Source: Sphingobacterium sp. R2 (lineage in GTDB: Bacteria > Bacteroidota > Bacteroidia > Sphingobacteriales > Sphingobacteriaceae). From it: a stretch of DNA of 64,000 nucleotides. Location of the stretch: contig NZ_CP142884.1 of NCBI RefSeq assembly GCF_040760075.1, positions 3,720,001 through 3,784,000 of the forward strand. Reading direction: 5' to 3'. The notes below the pieces were generated by a model, which had not been told where the DNA came from, made no database searches, and saw only the letters and a list, made by a program, of their open reading frames with translations. A program made the translations under genes and the position numbers. Positions 51,730 through 61,169 of the stretch are shown in pieces (position 1 is the first letter of the stretch; every line of letters starts with the position of its first letter).

Positions 51730-52887
51730 ATGACTAATATCGTAAAATTTGCAGGCGTTGTTTTGTTGGTCGTTTTAAGCGGCTGTAACGTACATCGTGA
51801 TGCACAGTTTAGAAAAGAACATTGGGTATTTGGGGGCTTTGAGCGACCCAGAGGAGTAAATCCAATTATTGAACCTGATACGAGTTCGGTATTTTATGAT
51901 CCAATGTTGGGAAAAGAAATTCGATGGGAGGATAACGATACCTTTAATCCTGCAGCGGTTGTTAAGGGAGATAGTGTGTATGTCATTTATCGCGCCGAGG
52001 ATCGGACAGGAAAGGCGATTGGCCACCGTACCTCCAGGCTGGGACTAGCTGCCAGTGCCGATGGCATTCATTTCGAACGACTCAAAACACCAGTATTCTA
52101 CCCTGCTCCCGACGACCAACAGGATAACGAATGGCCTGGCGGGACGGAAGATCCTCGGATAGCGCAAACAGAGGATGGGCGTTTTGTCATGTTTTACACC
52201 CAATGGAACCGAAAGGTACCGCGACTCGGTGTAGCAATGTCCACTGACCTGAAACACTGGGTGAAGCATGGCCCCATTTTTAAAAAATCGAAAAATAAGC
52301 CCAACTTAATCAATGAACCGCATAAATCGGCATCTATTGTGACCGTATTGAAAGGCAATAAACAGGTGATTGCCAAAATCAACGGAAAATATTGGTTGTA
52401 CTGGGGGGAGTATGGTGTGTATGGTGCTACATCCGATAATCTGATTGACTGGGAACCCGTAACGGACAATAGAGGTGCAATGAAAGCCTTCATCTCGCCA
52501 AGGCATGGTTATTTCGATAGCGCATTGACTGAATGCGGTCCTCCGGCAGTTTTGACAGATAAAGGAATTTTATTGTTATACAATGGTAAGAATCATGCTG
52601 AGAAAGGCGATATGCGTTTTGCTAAAAAGAGCTATTCCGCAGGTCAGGTTCTATTTGATCCGCGCGATCCGACAAGCGTATTAGCTCGAATGGATGTTCC
52701 GTTTTTACGCCCCATGGAATCTTTCGAAAAAAGTGGGCAATATATCGACGGGACGGTTTTTATTGAAGGGTTGGTGTATTTTAAACAAAAATGGTTTTTG
52801 TATTATGGCTGTGCAGACTCTAAAGTTGCTGTGGCTATTTATGATCCACGCCATCCGGGGCTCATGGATCCTGTACCTGGATTGTAA
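51730..52887 (+). CDS. GH130-like glycosidase/phosphorylase lipoprotein
   Basis: The 385-aa product has a lipoprotein signal (VVLSGC, Cys19), so it acts in the periplasm or at the cell surface. The mature part is a five-bladed beta-propeller typical of GH130 and related enzymes: TFNPAAVVKGDSVYVIYRAED, GTEDPRIAQTEDGRFVMFYT with the conserved EDPR, and YDPRHPGLMDPVPGL at the end. GH130 enzymes phosphorolyse or hydrolyse beta-mannosides. Secreted Bacteroidota members tend to be hydrolases. Length is normal. Specificity cannot be set from sequence alone. Confidence 0.83.
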   Translation: MTNIVKFAGVVLLVVLSGCNVHRDAQFRKEHWVFGGFERPRGVNPIIEPDTSSVFYDPMLGKEIRWEDNDTFNPAAVVKGDSVYVIYRAEDRTGKAIGHRTSRLGLAASADGIHFERLKTPVFYPAPDDQQDNEWPGGTEDPRIAQTEDGRFVMFYTQWNRKVPRLGVAMSTDLKHWVKHGPIFKKSKNKPNLINEPHKSASIVTVLKGNKQVIAKINGKYWLYWGEYGVYGATSDNLIDWEPVTDNRGAMKAFISPRHGYFDSALTECGPPAVLTDKGILLLYNGKNHAEKGDMRFAKKSYSAGQVLFDPRDPTSVLARMDVPFLRPMESFEKSGQYIDGTVFIEGLVYFKQKWFLYYGCADSKVAVAIYDPRHPGLMDPVPGL

Positions 52888-52979
52888 AAGCGAATAGGTT
52901 GACTTTGAAGCTTGTTCCCTTGTTCGGATAATGGGTAGCTGGTCAAGGAGATTTATTTTGCTAATAACCTGTAAAATTA

Positions 52980-53009
52980 AAAAAGGCAGATCATTTGATC
53001 TGCCTTTTT
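52980..53009 (-). terminator. Terminator of tRNA-His copy 2
   Basis: A 14-bp stem (AAAAAGGCAGATCA at 52980-52993 with 52996-53009) with a 2-nt loop ends one base beyond the tRNA 3' end. T runs follow on the minus strand. It may also end the GH130-like transcript. Confidence 0.85.
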
Positions 53010-53010
53010 G

Positions 53011-53085
53011 GGTAAGTAATCGGGCTCGAACCGACGACCCCTAGAACCACAATCTAGTGCTCTAACCAACTGAGCTATACCTACC
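53011..53085 (-). tRNA. tRNA-His (GTG), copy 2
   Basis: The sequence is identical to the tRNA at 20912-20986, with the same G-1:C73 pair, anticodon loop TTGTGGT and T arm. Identity continues into 12 bp of upstream leader. The two genes are in the same orientation, 32 kb apart. Confidence 0.97.
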
Positions 53086-53100
53086 GTGATTTTGATGATA

Positions 53101-53132
53101 CAAAAGTAAGATTAAACCCTATTCCCTCCAAA
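53101..53132 (-). promoter_or_regulatory. Promoter of tRNA-His copy 2
   Basis: On the minus strand TTTG (53129-53132) and TACTTTTG (53101-53108) are separated by 20 bp, the same as in copy 1, while the spacer sequence differs. This supports true promoter elements rather than shared ancestry alone. Confidence 0.85.
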
Positions 53133-53280
53133 TATTTGACTGAAAAAAAACAGCGTTTAAAGCCAACTAGGTGAAGATTAGTTTATTAAATTTTAATAAA
53201 AAACCTCGTAACCCGTCCATAGCAGTGCTGATATGCAATTCGCTACTCCCAAGGCTACCATTTGCTTCTAATTTTTACTA

Positions 53281-53317
53281 AAAAAAAGCGGTTTCTATTA
53301 CCGAAACCGCTTTTTTT
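53281..53317 (-). terminator. Rho-independent terminator of htpG
   Basis: A perfect 15-bp stem (53281-53295 with 53303-53317) with a 7-nt loop ends 18 bp beyond the htpG stop and has A/T-only stem ends, giving a T tract on either strand. Confidence 0.88.
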
Positions 53318-53335
53318 AGTAAAAGGATTGCCCCC

Positions 53336-55225
53336 TTATATCATTTCTACACTTCTCTTCACAAAAGATGTTAAATCCGCTCCAGACAATAAACCTCTGG
53401 ATAAGAGTGCTAAATCAAAAGCCTGTTTTGCTAGTTTAGAGCCTTCTTCGTCCGATGCTGATAAAATTCTTTTGATCAGTGGATGGTTACCGTTAACCGT
53501 TACCTTATAATTGTCGGGCAATGAACCATAGAAATTCATACCGCCACCTGTCTTAGCCATATCTTTCATCCGGCGCATAAATTCATCAATCGTTACCGAT
53601 ACAGGCAGATCACCCTCATTTAACGCATCAACTTCAACTTTCATATCTTGGCGTGAAATTGCTTTTTCGAAAACTTCCAGCGCTTTTTTAGATTCTTCTT
53701 CCGAAAGAGCCAGTTCGACCTTTTCATCTTTCTGAATCAATTTATCGATAACGTCAGCATCTACGCGTTTCAGTTGCACCTTTTCACCACCCTTTTCCTC
53801 CAAATAAGCCGCAAAGTGCGTATCTAGTGGACCATCGAGTGTCAATACATCATAACCTTTGTTTAATGCAGTTTGGATAAATCCATCTTGTTGAGCAGCA
53901 TCATGCGTATATAAGTAGATAATGTTTCCATCTTTATCTACTTGGATATCTTTGACTTTTTCGTAATACTCTTTGATGGTGAAACTTTCGTTTTTCGTAT
54001 TTTTTACCAAACAGAAGTCATTTGCTTTTTCAGCAAATTTCTCATCGCTTAGCATACCATATTTGATAAATAAGCCGATATCCGTCCATTTCTCCTCAAA
54101 GCCTTTGCGGTCAGTCTTAAATATTTCGTTCAATTTGTCAGCCACCTTTTTGGTGATGTAACTATTGATTTTCTTAACGTTGCTGTCCGCCTGCAAAAAT
54201 GAACGGGAAACGTTCAATGGAATGTCTGGAGAATCGATTACACCGTGAAGTAACATCAAGAACTCTGGAACAATATCTTTCACTTCGTCGGTAATGAACA
54301 CTTGTCTCGAGTAAAGTTTGATTTTATTACGCTGGATCTCAAGTTCATTTTTAACTTTAGGAAAGTAAAGGATACCGGTCAGGTTGAATGGATAATCTAC
54401 GTTGAGGTGAATCCAAAACAAAGGCTCATCCATAGAGTAAGGATATAACTCGCGGTAGAATGCCAAATAATCTTCATCTTTTAATTCAGACGGTGACTTT
54501 GTCCATGCTGGAGAAGTATTATTGATAATATTGTCTACCTCTACAGATTTGTATTTTGGTTTTCCTTCCTCGTCTTCACCATCCGGCTCAGAATTTGTTT
54601 TTGTACCAAAACGGATTGGAACGGGAAGAAATTTAGCATACTTATCTAAAATACTCTGTAAACGTGCCTGACTTAAAAATTCAGTGGACTCTTCGTTAAT
54701 ATGTAGAATGACATCAGTACCACGTGTGGTTCTTGTGCCTGTAGAAATTTCGTAAGATGTACTACCATCACAAGTCCAATGGGCTGGTTCTGCTCCATCC
54801 TGATAGGATAAGGATTCGATTTCCACCGTATCGGCCACCATAAATGCGGAATAGAAGCCTAAACCAAAACGGCCAATGATTTCATTTGCATCATTTGCTT
54901 CTTTGAATTTTTCCATAAACTCTGTCGCTCCGGAGAAAGCGATCTGGTTGATGTATTTTTTTATTTCCTCTGCTGTCATACCAATACCATTGTCGGAAAT
55001 AGTGATGGTTTTGGCAGCTTCATCAAATTTTACGTCTACAATCAATTCACCTGTTTCACCTTGATATTGACCTAAAGAAGCCAGGCGTTTGATTTTTTGA
55101 GAAGCATCAACGGCATTAGATACCAGTTCACGCAAGAAAATTTCATTATCGGAATATAAGAACTTTTTGATTACGGGAAATATGTTCTCCGTGTGAATTG
55201 AAATACTACCTTTTTCTGGATTCAT
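53336..55225 (-). CDS. htpG: Molecular chaperone HtpG (Hsp90)
   Basis: The 629-aa ATP-dependent chaperone folds and remodels client proteins in the cytoplasm. The N-terminal Bergerat ATP-binding fold is complete: FLRELVSNAVDASQKI (about 29-44), ISDNGIGMTAEEI, GRFGLGFYSAFMV and GTDVILHI. The middle domain has the conserved NVSRSFLQADSNVKKI with the catalytic Arg. The C-terminal dimerisation domain includes a short segment ending in FVKRSVEMI. Length is normal for bacterial HtpG. Monocistronic, with its own strong terminator. Confidence 0.97.
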   Translation of the reverse strand: MNPEKGSISIHTENIFPVIKKFLYSDNEIFLRELVSNAVDASQKIKRLASLGQYQGETGELIVDVKFDEAAKTITISDNGIGMTAEEIKKYINQIAFSGATEFMEKFKEANDANEIIGRFGLGFYSAFMVADTVEIESLSYQDGAEPAHWTCDGSTSYEISTGTRTTRGTDVILHINEESTEFLSQARLQSILDKYAKFLPVPIRFGTKTNSEPDGEDEEGKPKYKSVEVDNIINNTSPAWTKSPSELKDEDYLAFYRELYPYSMDEPLFWIHLNVDYPFNLTGILYFPKVKNELEIQRNKIKLYSRQVFITDEVKDIVPEFLMLLHGVIDSPDIPLNVSRSFLQADSNVKKINSYITKKVADKLNEIFKTDRKGFEEKWTDIGLFIKYGMLSDEKFAEKANDFCLVKNTKNESFTIKEYYEKVKDIQVDKDGNIIYLYTHDAAQQDGFIQTALNKGYDVLTLDGPLDTHFAAYLEEKGGEKVQLKRVDADVIDKLIQKDEKVELALSEEESKKALEVFEKAISRQDMKVEVDALNEGDLPVSVTIDEFMRRMKDMAKTGGGMNFYGSLPDNYKVTVNGNHPLIKRILSASDEEGSKLAKQAFDLALLSRGLLSGADLTSFVKRSVEMI

Positions 55226-55396
55226 AATTTTTATGTCGCTATTTTTTAAATTTATGATTTGTTTACAACATACAATCTATGTTCCAAATACCTCCTATAA
55301 GACATGATGGCAGAAAACGTCCTATTTTGTCATAAGTGCGTGTATTTCGTTAAAAGGATCTTATAGTAGGCTGTCAGCAATCGAAAGCCTCTTAGC

Positions 55397-55960
55397 CTAA
55401 TTCAAACTAGGGCTCTGCGGAAAGTTGGCAACATGTGCATATTTGGGGCCAAGTCCAATAATGGCATCTTTCCATAGCAATTCACCGTTCCCTTCAAAAA
55501 TAAGCTGATGGTGGTATTTGTTCTGTACAGCCCAGCTATTTTCTTTAATTTCAGCCTCAAGCTGACCTGCAGACCATCCCGAATAGCCGATAAAGAATTT
55601 TAATTCGTCAGCTTTTATGCTATCCGTCTGGATGGCTTCGATAAGCTTCTCTTCATCGCCACCAAAATAGATCCCAGGAGCAACTTCTTCGCCACTCAGC
55701 AATAAATCAAAACGGTTATGTACAAAAAAGAGGCTTTCCTGAGCGACGGGGCCACCCACATAGATGGGGAAATTGCAATCCGGTATAGATTCCAATAATT
55801 GGCCAATGCGAACATGGGTTTGATTATTTAGAACAAACCCGAGCGATCCTTCCGTATGATATTCACATAGCAATATCACGGATCTGAGGAATCTAGGGTC
55901 TAACATAAACGGTTCGGAAATTAGTAAACTTCCTTTTTGAGGATCAAGTTCGGTAAACAT
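55397..55960 (-). CDS. YqgE/AlgH family protein
   Basis: The 187-aa protein is recognised by the N-terminal KGSLLISEPFMLDPRFLRSV (10-29), FVLNNQTH, PIYVGGPVAQESLFFVH and the FIGYSGWSAGQLEAEI region (about 131-146). These are the conserved blocks of the UPF0301/YqgE family. Its biochemical role is not settled. In Pseudomonas AlgH affects alginate regulation. It is cytoplasmic, and its start is divergent from pdxH with 153 bp between. Confidence 0.93.
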   Translation of the reverse strand: MFTELDPQKGSLLISEPFMLDPRFLRSVILLCEYHTEGSLGFVLNNQTHVRIGQLLESIPDCNFPIYVGGPVAQESLFFVHNRFDLLLSGEEVAPGIYFGGDEEKLIEAIQTDSIKADELKFFIGYSGWSAGQLEAEIKENSWAVQNKYHHQLIFEGNGELLWKDAIIGLGPKYAHVANFPQSPSLN

Positions 55961-56083
55961 ATAGCGCGTATTTTAATGAGTTGTTGATCTAATGTTTTTT
56001 AATTAGCACTATGCGAGATTTGTGCCAAAATTGGGATTTTGTCAATTTCTACTAACTTTATAGAGAAAAAGCAATGATTTTAG

Positions 56084-56091
56084 TAAGTTTG
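56084..56091 (+). promoter_or_regulatory. Possible -7 element of the pdxH-nuoCD operon (TAAGTTTG)
   Basis: TAAGTTTG fits TAnnTTTG and lies 22 bp before the pdxH ATG. The -33 region at the right spacing reads CTTT rather than TTTG, so the call is tentative. Confidence 0.4.
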
Positions 56092-56113
56092 TAGGACATA
56101 AAAATAGGTTTCT

Positions 56114-56767
56114 ATGTCCATTCAACATAAAGATATTGCAGCAATCAGACAGGATTACGTATTAGGTAGCCTATCTGAATCGGATGTGGATCGAGATCCA
56201 GTCCACCAGTTTAAAAAATGGTTTGATGCGGCTATCCACAGCGAGGTGAACGAACCCAATGCTATGGTGCTTTCAACCGTATCTTCCCATCATTTGCCGT
56301 CCTCGCGAGTTGTTCTATTGAAGGATATTGTCGCAGAAGGTTTAGTCTTTTTTACAAATTATGAGAGTCGTAAAGGGGAGGAGATGAAAGCTAATCCGCA
56401 TGCTGCATTATTGTTTTTCTGGCCTGAACTGCAACGGCAGGTCCGGATCGAAGGCGTTATTGATTTTGTAAGTGGGGCCGATTCGGATGAATATTTTCAA
56501 TCACGACCTAAAGGAAGCCGTATCGGTGCACTGGCTTCCCCGCAGAGCCACGAAATTCCAAACCGCAGTTTTTTGGAAAACAAGGTGGAAGAACTCGAAC
56601 GCCAATATAATGGAAGTGACGCTGTACCTAGACCATCACATTGGGGTGGCTATCTGCTGAAACCGATTTATTTCGAGTTCTGGCAGGGACGTGCAAGCCG
56701 GCTGCATGATCGTATCGTTTACAAAAAAGTGTCCGACTCCTGGACGATTACGCGTATAGCCCCATAA
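56114..56767 (+). CDS. pdxH: Pyridoxamine 5'-phosphate oxidase
   Basis: The 217-aa FMN enzyme oxidises pyridoxamine or pyridoxine 5'-phosphate to pyridoxal phosphate. It is recognised by NAMVLSTVSSHHLPSSRVV and LVFFTNYESRKGEEM (FMN binding), FFWPELQRQVRIEGV, the SRIGALASPQSHEI segment and the C-terminal FWQGRASRLHDRI. Length and motif order are standard. It precedes nuoC by 2 bp, so PLP synthesis and the two complex I genes share a transcript. The functional link between them is unclear. Confidence 0.96.
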   Translation: MSIQHKDIAAIRQDYVLGSLSESDVDRDPVHQFKKWFDAAIHSEVNEPNAMVLSTVSSHHLPSSRVVLLKDIVAEGLVFFTNYESRKGEEMKANPHAALLFFWPELQRQVRIEGVIDFVSGADSDEYFQSRPKGSRIGALASPQSHEIPNRSFLENKVEELERQYNGSDAVPRPSHWGGYLLKPIYFEFWQGRASRLHDRIVYKKVSDSWTITRIAP

Positions 56768-56769
56768 AT

Positions 56770-57258
56770 ATGACATTTGACGAAATTAAATCGACGCTTG
56801 TTTCCCGATTTGGAACCCAAATTATTGTTAATGAAGATCGCAATGGGCTGCAGCCAGCATTATTTGTTGATAAGGAGGATATCGTAGCCGTCTGTTTATT
56901 CCTGCGGGATACGGAGGGGCTGTATTTTGATTTTTTGAGCAATCTTACTGCGGTGGACTATCAAACGCATTTTACCGTTGTCTACCATCTCAATTCATTG
57001 CCTTATCAACACGGTTTGGTCTTAAAAGTTGAGCTGTCAGGTAATCGTTCGCTGGACGAATTACCAGAGATTCCTTCGCTTACTTCGGTATGGCGTACGG
57101 CAGACTGGCATGAGCGCGAAGCATTTGACCTGATGGGTATCTATTTTGAGGGACATCCGGACCTTAGAAGGATTCTGTTACCTGACGATTGGGAAGGTTA
57201 TCCTTTACGGAAGGATTATGAAGAGGCAGAAACATATCATGGCATCCATATTAAATGA
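56770..57258 (+). CDS. nuoC: NADH-quinone oxidoreductase subunit C
   Basis: The 162-aa protein is the 30-kDa-type peripheral subunit of complex I. The C-terminal signature is clear: [20 protein letters not shown] and [20 protein letters not shown]. It is a separate ORF here, not fused to NuoD as in enterobacteria. It overlaps nuoD by 4 bp (ATGA), indicating translational coupling. Other nuo genes are not in the window. Confidence 0.95.
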   Translation: MTFDEIKSTLVSRFGTQIIVNEDRNGLQPALFVDKEDIVAVCLFLRDTEGLYFDFLSNLTAVDYQTHFTVVYHLNSLPYQHGLVLKVELSGNRSLDELPEIPSLTSVWRTADWHEREAFDLMGIYFEGHPDLRRILLPDDWEGYPLRKDYEEAETYHGIHIK

Positions 57259-58460
57259 TCGAAATGGCGAATCCAAAATATAAAGAGGCATTAGTGCGCT
57301 ATGAAAAACACCTTACAGCGATATCCAGCCAGGAAATGGTCTTAAATATGGGGCCTCAGCATCCATCAACGCATGGGGTGCTCCGGCTTCAGCTGATTAC
57401 CGACGGAGAGATTGTGAAAGAGGTTGTTCCACATTTGGGTTATCTGCACCGCTGTTTTGACAAGCATGCCGAATCGTTAAATTACGCAAAGACAATTCCT
57501 TTTACTGATCGCCTGGATTACCTCGCCTCGATGAATAATAGTCATGCTTTCGTGATGGGTGTCGAACGCATGCTTGGTCTTGATCGTAAAATACCTAAAA
57601 GGATAGAGTATATCCGTGTACTGGTCTGTGAACTCAACCGAATTGCGTCGCACCTGATTGCTATTGGAACATATGGTATTGATATCGGTGCAACAACGCC
57701 GTTTCTTTGGTGCTTCCGTGACCGTGAACACATTATGAATATGCTCGAGTGGGCTTCTGGCTCCAGGATGTTGTACAACTATATCTGGGTAGGCGGTTTG
57801 TTCTATGATTTGCCTGTCGGCTTTGAAGAGCGCTGTGCAGAATTTATTACCTACTTCAAACCTAAATTGGTCGAACTAGATGAAATATTGACTCAGAATC
57901 AAATCTTTATCTCCCGTACGGCTAAAATAGGTATACTTCCTGCTGACGTTGCGATAAATTATGGTGTATCGGGACCTATGCTTCGGGCTTCAGGAATAAA
58001 ATGGGATTTGCGACGCATAGATGGCTATTCGGTTTACCCAGAAATTGATTTTGAGATACCTGTCGGAAAAGGTGAAATGGGCGCAATCGGCGATTGCTGG
58101 GACCGTTATAAAGTTAGGGTAGACGAAGTCAAGGAATCTGTTCGCATTGTTGAGCAATGTCTTGAACGATTACAGAAAGACTTTAAACGTACAGCTGAAT
58201 TTGATCCGAGAGCGCTGGTTCCGAAAAAAGTAAATTTGAAAGCGCAGGATTATTACGTCCGTGCTGAAAATCCGAAAGGAGAATTGGGTTTTTACTTTGT
58301 CACAAAAGATAAATCAGATATTCCATTGCGTGTAAAGTCGCGGGGACCGAGTTTTAATAACCTATCGGTGATTTCGGAACTCGGAAAAGGCGTGCTGATA
58401 GCTGATTTGATTGCGATTCTGGGGTCTATTGATATTGTTCTGGGTGAGGTAGATCGCTAA
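57255..58460 (+). CDS. nuoD: NADH-quinone oxidoreductase subunit D
   Basis: The 401-aa protein is the 49-kDa subunit of complex I, which forms part of the quinone-binding site next to the terminal iron-sulfur cluster. Signature: [18 protein letters not shown] (about 31-48), [28 protein letters not shown] and the C-terminal [17 protein letters not shown]. Length is normal. The start ATG overlaps the nuoC stop; an alternative ATG lies three codons downstream. It ends the pdxH-nuoC-nuoD unit, and unrelated genes follow, so the rest of complex I must be elsewhere. Confidence 0.95.
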   Translation: MIEMANPKYKEALVRYEKHLTAISSQEMVLNMGPQHPSTHGVLRLQLITDGEIVKEVVPHLGYLHRCFDKHAESLNYAKTIPFTDRLDYLASMNNSHAFVMGVERMLGLDRKIPKRIEYIRVLVCELNRIASHLIAIGTYGIDIGATTPFLWCFRDREHIMNMLEWASGSRMLYNYIWVGGLFYDLPVGFEERCAEFITYFKPKLVELDEILTQNQIFISRTAKIGILPADVAINYGVSGPMLRASGIKWDLRRIDGYSVYPEIDFEIPVGKGEMGAIGDCWDRYKVRVDEVKESVRIVEQCLERLQKDFKRTAEFDPRALVPKKVNLKAQDYYVRAENPKGELGFYFVTKDKSDIPLRVKSRGPSFNNLSVISELGKGVLIADLIAILGSIDIVLGEVDR

Positions 58461-58613
58461 TCTGCGGTAGTATGCGTGTTTTATTAACGATTTAGCACAT
58501 TTAAAAGGTGTATTGTATTGAAAATGTTGCATGAAAACGCAAATAAGTTTGTAAATGAGCGCAATTTTAATCATATTTGCAGTCTCATAATTTAAGTTTA
58601 TAATTGGTTAATG

Positions 58614-58650
58614 AAAGCTCGTTACTCCCAAAGTAACGGGCTTTTCTTTT
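58614..58650 (+). terminator. Rho-independent terminator after nuoD
   Basis: A 13-bp stem (58614-58626 with 58632-58644, one G-T pair) with a 5-nt loop is followed by TCTTTTTAT. It is 153 bp after nuoD. The rest of 58461-58825 shows no other gene. Confidence 0.8.
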
Positions 58651-58825
58651 TATGGCGAGCAACCTACTAGATGTCGTTTATTTATGATGCCTGTGTGTTG
58701 GTTTGAGCTTGAAGGGTTTACTGCTTTTTCATCGGAGCAATGTTGATTATCCTGTATATTTCATCGAATTCCTGCACTAGAATTTAACGCAAATGATTAC
58801 CTTTACTGGTCTTAAATATAAAAAA

Positions 58826-59563
58826 GTGACGGATAGTTTAGTTATCATTCCAACATATAATGAAAAGGAAAATATTGAAAAAATCATTCGCAAAGTTTTT
58901 TCCTTATCACATGCATTTGATATTTTAATTGTAGACGATGGTTCCCCGGATGGAACGGCGACCATCATCAAGAATTTACAGCTTAATGAATTTGACGGCC
59001 GTTTGTTTATTGAAGAGCGGATCGGGAAGCTGGGGTTGGGAACGGCATATATCCATGGATTTAAATGGGCGCTATCGCGCGAACATTACCACTATATTTT
59101 TGAAATGGATGCAGATTTTAGTCACAATCCGGAGGATCTGCTTCGCTTACGGCAGGCTTGTGTGGATGGTGCTGATATGAGTATAGGTTCGCGCTATATC
59201 AAGGGCGTGAATGTAGTCAATTGGCCGATGAGCCGGGTGCTGATGTCGTATTTCGCTTCGGTATATGTTCGTTTTATAACTGGGATAAATATCCAGGATG
59301 CTACCGCGGGGTTTGTGTGTTTTACTAGAGAAGTCCTCCGTACAATCCCACTCGAAAAGATTAAGTTTGTGGGTTATGCCTTTCAGATTGAAATGAAATT
59401 CACCGCCATAAAATATGGCTTTAAAGTGGTTGAAGTACCCATTATATTTACAGATCGGACCGAAGGTACATCAAAGATGAGCACCAGTATCTTTAAGGAA
59501 GCTTTTTTCGGAGTTATCCAATTAAAATTAGGTAGTATCGGGAAACGCTATAAGAGAAATTAA
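58826..59563 (+). CDS. Polyprenol-phosphate mannosyltransferase-type GT2
   Basis: I prefer the GTG at 58826, which gives a family-typical start [20 protein letters not shown] (245 aa); an ATG at 58793 adds 11 residues. The GT-A glycosyltransferase core shows DDGSPDGTA, the acidic metal-binding [22 protein letters not shown], and the acceptor motif [14 protein letters not shown]. This matches dolichol/polyprenol-phosphate mannose synthase, which makes a lipid-linked mannose donor at the inner membrane. There are no C-terminal membrane helices, as in the single-domain type. ruvB follows 13 bp later, so they are co-transcribed. Confidence 0.88.
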   Translation: MTDSLVIIPTYNEKENIEKIIRKVFSLSHAFDILIVDDGSPDGTATIIKNLQLNEFDGRLFIEERIGKLGLGTAYIHGFKWALSREHYHYIFEMDADFSHNPEDLLRLRQACVDGADMSIGSRYIKGVNVVNWPMSRVLMSYFASVYVRFITGINIQDATAGFVCFTREVLRTIPLEKIKFVGYAFQIEMKFTAIKYGFKVVEVPIIFTDRTEGTSKMSTSIFKEAFFGVIQLKLGSIGKRYKRN

Positions 59564-59576
59564 AAATATTGCCACC

Positions 59577-60599
59577 ATGAATGAGAATTTAGATCCAAAT
59601 GCAGAACGTCTCAGTAATACCGACCGTGATATTGAACGGGCATTGCGGCCTCAGGCTTTTGAAGATTTTACGGGACAGGCTAAAATTTTAGAAAACCTCA
59701 ATATTTTTGTGAAAGCGGCCAGGCTGAGAGGCGAGGCGCTGGATCACGTTTTGCTGCATGGCCCTCCGGGCTTAGGAAAAACGACTTTGTCGCATATTAT
59801 TGCGAATGAGATGGGGGTTGGTATCAAAATTACTTCAGGGCCTGTATTGGACAAACCGGGTGATCTAGCGGGGTTATTGACAAATCTGGAAGAGGGAGAT
59901 GTCTTGTTTATCGATGAGATCCACCGCTTAAGTCCTTTGGTGGAGGAATATCTCTATTCGGCCATGGAAGATTTCAAAATTGACATCATGCTGGAGACAG
60001 GGCCAAACGCACGGTCTGTGCAGATTTCGCTGAATCCGTTTACTTTGATTGGTGCCACCACGCGCTCGGGTCTGTTGACAGCCCCCCTGCGCGCACGCTT
60101 TGGAATTAATTCACGTCTACAATATTATGATGCAAAACTGCTGACTACTATCGTGCTGCGCTCGGCTCATATCTTAAACACACCGATATCTGAGGAAGGG
60201 GCCTACGAGATTGCGCGGAGGAGCAGGGGGACACCCCGGATAGCCAATGCTTTACTGCGCCGTACACGGGATTTTGCGCAGATAAAGGGTAACGGAAGCA
60301 TCGATAAAGAAATAGCAAAGTACGCTTTACATGCGCTTAATGTGGATGAGAATGGTTTAGACGAGATGGACAATAAAATCTTAACAACCATTATTGACAA
60401 ATTCAAGGGTGGACCTGTCGGACTAAAAACTGTAGCGACAGCAGTTGGGGAGGATGAAGGTACGATTGAGGAAGTCTATGAACCCTTTCTGATTCAAGAA
60501 GGATACATTATGCGGACCTCGCGGGGTCGCGAATGTACAGAAGCTGCTTATAAGCACTTGGGCCGAGTCAATCATTCGAAAGGAAACACACTGTTTTAA
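59577..60599 (+). CDS. ruvB: Holliday junction branch-migration ATPase RuvB
   Basis: The 340-aa AAA+ motor drives branch migration of Holliday junctions with RuvA. Walker A is [15 protein letters not shown] (about 61-75), Walker B is [11 protein letters not shown], sensor 1 is [19 protein letters not shown], and the C-terminal winged-helix domain contains [20 protein letters not shown] and [14 protein letters not shown]. Length is standard. It directly follows the mannosyltransferase gene; ruvA is not in the window. Confidence 0.97.
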   Translation: MNENLDPNAERLSNTDRDIERALRPQAFEDFTGQAKILENLNIFVKAARLRGEALDHVLLHGPPGLGKTTLSHIIANEMGVGIKITSGPVLDKPGDLAGLLTNLEEGDVLFIDEIHRLSPLVEEYLYSAMEDFKIDIMLETGPNARSVQISLNPFTLIGATTRSGLLTAPLRARFGINSRLQYYDAKLLTTIVLRSAHILNTPISEEGAYEIARRSRGTPRIANALLRRTRDFAQIKGNGSIDKEIAKYALHALNVDENGLDEMDNKILTTIIDKFKGGPVGLKTVATAVGEDEGTIEEVYEPFLIQEGYIMRTSRGRECTEAAYKHLGRVNHSKGNTLF

Positions 60600-60619
60600 G
60601 CACGAATGAAAAGTATATT

Positions 60620-61162
60620 TTAGTTTTTTTGCTGCATAATTTTATTGGTCCGGCTCATTAAAGCCGGACTAGGTTTTGTCCGTTGAAAATAGCTTATCTG
60701 CGCCTTTAACTCCTCCTGTATCCAAGGATGCTTTTTCCGTAGGTTATTTAAAATGTCCAGGCAGTTGACCCGTACAGCGACAGGACACGGAGGGTCGATC
60801 ATCCATTGGAAGGAGTACTCGATGATTTCTTCTTCTGCCTCATTCCCAAGTGAATATTCTTTATTCTTATTCGACGTCAAAAATAGCAGAACCTTCGTGT
60901 AACTTCTAAGGCAGCTCCAATTCTTTTGTTTTTTTAAATTATCCAGGAATTGTGGAAGAACCGGTTTTAGCAGTGCCGTATTTTTTAAAACGATGGTTTC
61001 AAAAACCCATGCGGCGCGAAAGGCTATCTTTTTATCTTTCTCTAAGGAGATGTTCAACAGATCGGCCAGAGTTATCCCTTGAAGAATATCCAAAGAAAAA
61101 TCCGTTACCTCGAAAGATCTCAAGGTAACGGATAAAAATGCCAATTTTTCATCGTAGGTCAT
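60620..61162 (-). CDS. Hypothetical helical-repeat protein
   Basis: The 180-aa cytoplasmic protein consists of about seven amphipathic helices of HEAT/ARM type (KDKKIAFRAAWVFETIVL, VAVRVNCLDILNNLRKKHPW). No catalytic motif or signal peptide is visible. I do not recognise a named family. It lies 7 bp downstream of the S9 peptidase gene on the same strand, so the two share an mRNA. An 8-bp hairpin inside the last 15 codons (60648-60669) may be its partial terminator. Confidence 0.7.
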   Translation of the reverse strand: MTYDEKLAFLSVTLRSFEVTDFSLDILQGITLADLLNISLEKDKKIAFRAAWVFETIVLKNTALLKPVLPQFLDNLKKQKNWSCLRSYTKVLLFLTSNKNKEYSLGNEAEEEIIEYSFQWMIDPPCPVAVRVNCLDILNNLRKKHPWIQEELKAQISYFQRTKPSPALMSRTNKIMQQKN

Positions 61163-61169
61163 GCAACCT

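Noticed and set aside
20911-53097. A 32-kb genomic island bounded by tRNA-His copies
   Set aside because: No integrase, relaxase or phage gene is present. Both tRNA genes are whole with their own promoters, whereas island insertion would leave one partial copy.
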